From NCBI GenBank assembly GCA_018241745.1, contig JAFEDG010000152.1, positions 1 to 64,000 of the forward strand: a stretch of DNA of 64,000 bases. Reading direction: 5' to 3'. A program made the translations under genes and the position numbers. The notes under the pieces were generated by a model that made no database searches, was not told the DNA's origin, and saw only the letters and a program-made list of their open reading frames with translations. Source of the DNA: Pseudomonadota bacterium. Lineage in GTDB: Bacteria > Pseudomonadota > Gammaproteobacteria > Burkholderiales > Casimicrobiaceae. Below, piece after piece: positions 59,103 to 64,000 of this stretch. Numbering within the stretch: the stretch's first letter is position 1; every line of letters begins with the position of its first letter.

Positions 59103-59154
59103 GGCTTGTCAGTTCATGCGCACGCGAGGCGGGGTGCGCTTGCCGATGGCTGAA

Positions 59155-59235
59155 AGTCTTGAAGATCCTTCAAATTGTGTCAATTGCAATTAATGTGCTT
59201 ACTAATTGCGACGTTTGCAATTACATGCCAAGGCG
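59155..59235. promoter_or_regulatory. AT-rich divergent promoter region with palindromes
   Basis: This ~80-bp AT-rich patch stands out from its GC-rich surroundings. It contains the perfect palindromes TTGAAG-ATC-CTTCAA (59159-59173) and AATTGCAATT (59182-59191), plus a further TTGCAATT at about 59215. It lies between the protease operon (minus strand) and the TPR-GGDEF gene (plus strand), and probably holds both promoters and one or more operators. Confidence 0.5.
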
Positions 59236-59316
59236 AGTCTCTATACTGGCAACGTCACGGGACTCGACGGCCCGCTCCCTGCTCGCCACAAACTGGAAGC
59301 CACCCGCAATTTCGAT

Positions 59317-60945
59317 GTGTCGGACGCCCGCGGCGACACTTCACCGCCGGTCCAAGCGAACGGTGGCGACTTTGTCGTCGCCATCCTCGACGAGGTGACG
59401 CGCGGTGGCCGCGGATCGGTCAGGCGTGCGATCGAGTCCGCGTTGGCCGGACAGGACCACGCGACAACGCCGCTGTACCGCGCGTTCGTCGCGATCGGCC
59501 ACGGTTCCCGCTGCATGAACGAGGGCCGCTACGAGGAGAGCCTCGTCGCGATCCTGCCGGCGCTCGAGGAGCTCGAGCGGAGCCCCTACAGCCACCGGCT
59601 GGGTTGGCTGCACAACATGGTGGGCTTTGCCGTCGGCATGATGGGCAATCCGGAGCGCGGGCTCGAGTGGACCGCCCGCGCCGTGGCCAGCGTCGGCGCG
59701 ACGCCGGCGTCGGTCGACAGCCTGGCGGCATACAGCAACCACGGCTGCCTGCTCGGCATGGTTGGCGCGCACGACGCGTCGAAGGACGCGTTGGAGCGCT
59801 CGCGCGCCATCGCCGAAAGTCGCGGCGACGTCGGCGCCCACCACATCGCGCTGTCGAACATCGGCTACGGCCTGCTCGTGAGGCTGCGGGAGTCGCCGGC
59901 GCTCGACGGCGACGCGCGGCGCGCGCTCGGGACACAGGCGCTGGATTACGCCCGTCGCGCGGCGGCGCTGACGCCGGCGCCGGAGCTGGGCCTCGATCCT
60001 GCCGGCGCATCGAGCCTGCTCGGCCAAGCCTTGCTGGAGACCGGCGACGTGGCAGGTGCGAAGGCGAAATTCGCGGACGCGCTACGCCTGGGACCGAGCC
60101 AGCCGCCAGTCGCGGCCGACCTGCAGCTCGGACTCGCCACCGCCCATCGACTCACCGGTGACTTCGCCACTGCACGGGGCCACCTCGGGCGTGCGCACGA
60201 CATCGCGACGCAAGGCCAGCTGGCGCTGGTGCTGAACCGGGTGCTCGCCGAAGGCATCGCGCTCGAGCGTGCCGCCGGCGACACGGCCGCCACGCTCGAT
60301 TGGACCACCCGCCGCTGCCAGTTCCTCGAACTCCATTACCGGCAACGGCTGCAGATGCTCGCGCGCAGCAACGAGTTCGCGGCGCAGGCCCGCGCGATCA
60401 GCGAACGTGCCTCGCACTACCAGCTCGAAGCCGCGGCGCTCAACACCCGCATCCGCGATTGGGATGACGAGCGGCTGCGCGACGGCGTCACGCTGGCCTA
60501 CAACCGTCGCGGGCTCGCGCGAGTCGCCGGCCACGTCTTCGCGCCGTTCCGCACGCTGGCGACCGCGGTCGTCGACATCGACGACTTCGCGACGATCAAC
60601 GATCGCCATGGCACCGCTGCAGGCGACGCGGTGCTGAAGCAGATCGCGGGCGTGATCGGCGCACGGTTGCGCAGCGCCGACCAGTTCGCGCGCGCCGAAG
60701 GTGCGGAGTTCCAGCTGTTGTTGCTGGACACTTCGCCGTCCGCGGCGCGCGAGACGTGCGAGCAGATCCGCATCGCGGTCGAGAACGGCCGCTGGATCGC
60801 GGACGCGCCGGACACGCGCGTGACGGTCAGCATCGGCATCTGCAACCGGACGACGCAAACGCATTTCGACGCTACGCTGGCCGCCGCGGACGTGGCGCTG
60901 GCCGCGGCGCAGCGGACGGGCGGCAACCGCACCTGCGTCGCCTGA
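59317..60945 (+). CDS. TPR protein with degenerate C-terminal GGDEF domain
   Basis: The N-terminus is uncertain: no ATG occurs until 59515, and possible starts are TTG 59206, GTG 59317 (chosen) and GTG 59395. Counting from the TTG, residues 80-400 are TPR-like helical repeats and 425-580 a GGDEF-type fold. The signature reads EGAEF where active enzymes have GG(D/E)EF, and the FK of the metal-binding DxDxFKxxND is FA (DIDDFATIND). Cyclase activity is therefore unlikely; a GTP- or c-di-GMP-binding role is possible. It could sense cell state through the TPRs. The gene is divergent from the protease operon and convergent with the LysR gene. Confidence 0.82.
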   Translation: MSDARGDTSPPVQANGGDFVVAILDEVTRGGRGSVRRAIESALAGQDHATTPLYRAFVAIGHGSRCMNEGRYEESLVAILPALEELERSPYSHRLGWLHNMVGFAVGMMGNPERGLEWTARAVASVGATPASVDSLAAYSNHGCLLGMVGAHDASKDALERSRAIAESRGDVGAHHIALSNIGYGLLVRLRESPALDGDARRALGTQALDYARRAAALTPAPELGLDPAGASSLLGQALLETGDVAGAKAKFADALRLGPSQPPVAADLQLGLATAHRLTGDFATARGHLGRAHDIATQGQLALVLNRVLAEGIALERAAGDTAATLDWTTRRCQFLELHYRQRLQMLARSNEFAAQARAISERASHYQLEAAALNTRIRDWDDERLRDGVTLAYNRRGLARVAGHVFAPFRTLATAVVDIDDFATINDRHGTAAGDAVLKQIAGVIGARLRSADQFARAEGAEFQLLLLDTSPSAARETCEQIRIAVENGRWIADAPDTRVTVSIGICNRTTQTHFDATLAAADVALAAAQRTGGNRTCVA

Positions 60946-60954
60946 GGACGCGCG

Positions 60955-61857
60955 TCAGTCCTGCGCAATGCTCCGCGCAACGTCGAGCGCCTTGAGCGCC
61001 GATGGCGGCAGCATCCGGTTCTTGGGCCAGACGGCGTGGACGTACGCGTACAGGCTGGACGGATCTTCGGGCTCCAGCGTCCGCAGCACGGAGGCGTGCT
61101 GCTCGTACACGCGCGTGGGCAGTACGCCGATCAGGTCCGTCGCCGCCAGCAACCCCGCGAGCACGTTGACGTCGTCGCAGGCGACGGTCATCGGGATCGG
61201 CTCGGCCGCGTCGAGGCCGAAGCATGCGCGGATCTCGCGCTCGACGATCGAGTCGACGCGCGCGAACGCAAGCCGGTGGTCGAGCAGGTCACGGGCGGTC
61301 ACGCGGCCCGAGGCAACGAGCGGATGCGCCGCCCGGCAGCACACGACGCACCGGATCACCGCGAGCTTCTTCGACGCATAGCGTTCGTCGTTGCCGTGGA
61401 CGTTGCGGATGTCCAAAAGGCACAGGTCGATTTCATTGCGGTCGAGCCGTTCGAGCAGGCTCGCGATGCTCCCCGTTTCCGCCTGGATCAGCAGGTGCGG
61501 TGCCTGCTCGTGCATCTGGCGCAAGAGGTCCGGCATGAGCAGGCACGCCGGGATCGGCGCGGCGCCAATGCACACGCGGTCCGAGTCGCCGCGGCGCAGG
61601 AGCTCGAGGTTCAACTCGAAGCGCTTGTTCTCGAAATCGAGGGCGCGCGCATGGTGCAGCACTGCCTTGCCCGCGGCCGTCAGCGTCGCGCCACTCATGC
61701 TGCGACTGAACAGCTGCAGCCCGAGTTCCGACTCCACCGCCTCGATGCTGCGGCTGAACGCCGAGGGACTGAGGTGCACGCGCGCCGCCGCGAGCGAGAT
61801 GCGTCCTTCCTCGGCAAGCGCGATGAAATGGACCAGGTTGCGGCGGCTGAGTGCCAT
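60955..61857 (-). CDS. LysR-family transcriptional regulator
   Basis: A 300-residue regulator with the N-terminal winged HTH (FIALAEEGRISLAAARVHLSPSAFSRSIEAVESELGLQLF) and the LysR co-inducer domain (ICIGAAPIPACLLMPDLLRQ...; DLCLLDIRNVHGNDERYA). Its ligand and targets are unknown. It converges on the TPR-GGDEF gene, with 9 bp between the stops. It lies 46 bp from the 3' end of dnaJ on the same strand. Confidence 0.93.
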   Translation of the reverse strand: MALSRRNLVHFIALAEEGRISLAAARVHLSPSAFSRSIEAVESELGLQLFSRSMSGATLTAAGKAVLHHARALDFENKRFELNLELLRRGDSDRVCIGAAPIPACLLMPDLLRQMHEQAPHLLIQAETGSIASLLERLDRNEIDLCLLDIRNVHGNDERYASKKLAVIRCVVCCRAAHPLVASGRVTARDLLDHRLAFARVDSIVEREIRACFGLDAAEPIPMTVACDDVNVLAGLLAATDLIGVLPTRVYEQHASVLRTLEPEDPSSLYAYVHAVWPKNRMLPPSALKALDVARSIAQD

Positions 61858-61903
61858 CCCGCATTATTGCCGATGCGCTCGCTCCTTCCGCGCACGCCGG
61901 CCG

Positions 61904-63037
61904 TCACTGCCCGAAGAACTCCTTCACCTTGTCGAAGAAGTTCTTCTGGCGCGGGCTGTGCGCACCCGGGTCCTCCTGCGTGATCGCCTCGAACTCGCGC
62001 AGGATTTCCTTCTGCCGCGCGGTCAGCTTGACCGGCGTCTCGATCGACACGTGGCAATACAGGTCGCCAGTGACGGACCCGCGCACCGGGCGGATGCCCT
62101 TGTTCTTCAGGCGAAAGACCTGGCCCGTCTGCGTCTCGGCCGGGATCCTGACCTTCGCGTGACCGTCCAATGTCGGGATCTCGAGTTCGCCGCCGAGCGC
62201 GGCGGTGGCAAAGCTGATCGGCAGCTCGCAGTGCAGGTCGGCGCCTTCGCGCTGAAATACCGAGTGCGGCTTCAGGTTGATGACGACGTAGAGATCGCCG
62301 GGCGGTCCACCGTTGACGCCGGCTTCGCCTTCGCCGGTCAGCCGGATCCGATCATCCTGGTCGACACCGGCGGGAATCTTGACCGACAGCGTCTTGTGCT
62401 TGCGTACGCGACCCGCGCCTTCGCACGTCGCGCACGGTTCCGGAATGATCTTGCCGGTGCCCCGGCATTGCGGGCACGTCTGCTGCAACGAGAAGAAGCC
62501 TTGCGACACGCGCACCTGGCCGTTGCCGTGGCACGTCGGGCAGGTCTTCGCCTGCGTGCCGGGCTTGGCACCGGTACCGTGGCAGGTGCCGCATTCCTCG
62601 AGCGTCGGGATGCGGATCTTCGCTTCCGTGCCGCGCGCGGCGTCTTCGAGCGAGACCTCGAGGTTGTAGCGCAGGTCCGCCCCGCGGAACACGCCGTTGC
62701 CGCCGCGACCCCCGCCGCGCTGCTGGCCGAAGATCTCGCCGAAGATGTCGCCGAACGCTTCCGCGAAACCGCCGAAGCCTTCCGGCCCGGGGCCGCCGCC
62801 ACGCATCGACGGGTCGACGCCGGCGTGTCCGAACTGGTCGTAGGCGGCGCGCTTGCGCTGATCCGTGAGGATCTCGTACGCCTCCTTCGCTTCCTTGAAC
62901 TTCTCCTCGGCCGTGTGATCGCCGGGATTGCGGTCCGGGTGATGCTTCATCGCGAGCTTGCGATAGGACTTCTTGATGTCCTCCTCGCTCGCGTCGCGCT
63001 GGACGCCCAGTACCGTGTAGTAATCGCGTTTCGACAT
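61904..63037 (-). CDS. dnaJ: Chaperone DnaJ
   Basis: The co-chaperone of DnaK. The 377 residues start [20 protein letters not shown]. The J domain carries HPD (KHHPDRN), followed by a Gly/Phe-rich region ([20 protein letters not shown]) and a cysteine-rich domain with four CxxCxGxG-type repeats ([32 protein letters not shown]). The C-terminal substrate-binding domain is complete. The seven codons upstream of 63037 are not part of the conserved protein. A palindromic element separates it from dnaK. Confidence 0.98.
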   Translation of the reverse strand: MSKRDYYTVLGVQRDASEEDIKKSYRKLAMKHHPDRNPGDHTAEEKFKEAKEAYEILTDQRKRAAYDQFGHAGVDPSMRGGGPGPEGFGGFAEAFGDIFGEIFGQQRGGGRGGNGVFRGADLRYNLEVSLEDAARGTEAKIRIPTLEECGTCHGTGAKPGTQAKTCPTCHGNGQVRVSQGFFSLQQTCPQCRGTGKIIPEPCATCEGAGRVRKHKTLSVKIPAGVDQDDRIRLTGEGEAGVNGGPPGDLYVVINLKPHSVFQREGADLHCELPISFATAALGGELEIPTLDGHAKVRIPAETQTGQVFRLKNKGIRPVRGSVTGDLYCHVSIETPVKLTARQKEILREFEAITQEDPGAHSPRQKNFFDKVKEFFGQ

Positions 63038-63135
63038 GCTCGTTGCGCCGGTCGGCACCGCCCGCCCGGCGTCCCATCCCCTGACAGCAAAAAGCCGGAT
63101 CGGTCGTCACCTGCGGGCGACGGCCCATCCGGCCA

Positions 63136-63185
63136 AAATAGGGTCAGACCCTAATTGACATAACAAATAGGGTCGGACCCTATTT
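63136..63185. repeat. Two tandem palindromes of the AATAGGGTC family between dnaK and dnaJ
   Basis: AAATAGGGTC-A-GACCCTAATT (63136-63156) and the perfect palindrome AAATAGGGTC-G-GACCCTATTT (63165-63185), separated by 8 bases. The second is identical to those in the element at 17268-17345. The TAG stop of dnaK (minus strand, 63182-63180) lies inside it. The first copy has slightly degenerated. Confidence 0.8.
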
Positions 63186-64000
63186 GTCGTTGACTTCCGT
63201 GAACTCGGCGTCGACGACCTTCTCGTCGCCGGGCTTGCCGCCTTGCGCACCGCCGGCGGCACCCGCACCCGCCGCGCCGGCCGCGCCCGCGGCACCCTGC
63301 GCCTGCGCGTACATCAGCTCGCCGAGCTTCTGCGAGGCCTTGGCCAGTGCTTCGGACTTCGCTTCCAGCGCTTCCTTCGACGCGTCCTTTTCCTTCAGCA
63401 GCGTCTCGGCGTCCTTGACGGCCGCCTCGATCTTCTCCTTCTCGGACGCGTCGATCTTGTCGCCGTACTCGGTCAGCGACTTCTGCACGCTGTGCACCAG
63501 CGCGTCGAGGCCGTTACGCGCCTGCACGGTCTCCATCAGCTTGCGATCGTCCTCGGCGTGGGCTTCCGCATCCTTGACCATCGCCTGGATCTCGCTCTCG
63601 GACAACCCGGAGTTGGCCTTGATCGTGATCTTGTTTTCCTTGTTGGTCGCCTTGTCCTTGGCCGACACGTGCAGGATGCCGTTGGCGTCGATGTCGAACG
63701 TCACCTCGATCTGCGGCATGCCACGCGGCGCCGGCGGGATGCCTTCCAGGTTGAACTGGCCGAGGCTCTTGTTGCCGGACGCCATGTCGCGCTCGCCCTG
63801 CAGCACGTGGATGGTCACCGCACCCTGGTTGTCGTCCGCCGTCGAGAACGTCTGCGTCGCCTTGGTCGGGATCGTCGTGTTCTTCTGGATCAGCTTGGTC
63901 ATCACGCCACCGAGCGTCTCGATGCCGAGCGACAGCGGGGTCACGTCCAGCAGCAGCACGTCCTTGCGTTCACCCGCCAGCACGGAGCCCTGGATCGCCG
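63180..64000 (-). CDS. dnaK: Chaperone DnaK, C-terminal part (5' part beyond window)
   Basis: The last ~273 residues of Hsp70. The frame runs from the window's right edge with AIQGSVLAG, then the peptide-binding beta domain ([49 protein letters not shown]), the helical lid and the Gly/Ala-rich linker ending in the conserved EVNDK tail ([16 protein letters not shown]). Its TAG stop is inside the palindromic repeat at 63165-63185. dnaJ follows in the same direction. Confidence 0.98.
   Translation of the reverse strand, partial: AIQGSVLAGERKDVLLLDVTPLSLGIETLGGVMTKLIQKNTTIPTKATQTFSTADDNQGAVTIHVLQGERDMASGNKSLGQFNLEGIPPAPRGMPQIEVTFDIDANGILHVSAKDKATNKENKITIKANSGLSESEIQAMVKDAEAHAEDDRKLMETVQARNGLDALVHSVQKSLTEYGDKIDASEKEKIEAAVKDAETLLKEKDASKEALEAKSEALAKASQKLGELMYAQAQGAAGAAGAAGAGAAGGAQGGKPGDEKVVDAEFTEVNDK

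Overview
The window is a dense, GC-rich (roughly 70 %) stretch of a Gram-negative chromosome. Gene content and order suggest a betaproteobacterium: tRNA-Leu, queA, tgt, yajC, secD, secF in a row; exbB, exbD, lpxK, trm112, kdsB, adk in a row; a dnaK-dnaJ pair; a SWIB protein with a histone-like tail; and a GlrK/GlrG/GlrR (QseE/G/F) system. Species and order cannot be fixed from the sequence alone. No IS transposase, phage gene or CRISPR array is visible; this looks like ordinary core chromosome carrying small dispersed palindromic elements.

Layout. 1-10.7 kb, minus strand: phosphate uptake (DUF47 protein, PiT permease), a YihY membrane protein, then one long co-directional run exbB-exbD-lpxK-trm112-kdsB-adk-glycosyltransferase-pfp, with the membrane pyrophosphatase hppA beyond an inserted plus-strand surface-protein gene. 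10.8-25 kb: msrA, pdxH, a SWIB/histone-like protein, htpX, glnS, xseA, aroC, a coupled triad of membrane proteins (DUF2157, DUF4401, GDYXXLXY), an MFS-acyltransferase fusion with a divergent XRE regulator, and thyA. 24.8-29.2 kb, minus strand: the GlrK-GlrG-GlrR module. Downstream of it is a short transcription unit with a perfect sigma-54 promoter, two GlrR-type operators, a 48-codon ORF and a strong terminator. 29.2-41.3 kb, plus strand: folA, a DUF4337 protein, tRNA-Leu(CAA), queA, an anchored surface protein, tgt, a DUF3617 protein, a D,D-carboxypeptidase, a GT-C/TPR protein, yajC-secD-secF and a DedA protein. 41.5-55.8 kb: purB, a GST-like protein, acs, yqhA, class I fumarase, a binding protein coupled to a GGDEF-EAL enzyme, a MocA-like transferase, a Liv-type binding protein, a split chromate transporter and a YhiN-type flavoprotein. 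55.8-64 kb: a matrixin-like secreted protease and its partner, a TPR protein with a degenerate GGDEF domain, a LysR regulator, dnaJ and the 3' part of dnaK.

How the parts fit. The pfp-hppA neighbourhood, with adk beside it, points to pyrophosphate-linked glycolysis and energy conservation. The most interesting item is at 24.8-25.4 kb. A sigma-54 activator gene is followed by a unit that carries everything such an activator needs, in a layout that recalls the enterobacterial glmY-glrK-glrG-glrR locus. The product, a small acidic protein and/or a regulatory RNA, is not recognisable. A second theme is a set of palindromic elements with a (G)GGGTC/GACCC(C) core between genes (17.3, 41.4, 43.7 and 63.2 kb). 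In two places they supply the stop codons of the neighbouring genes.
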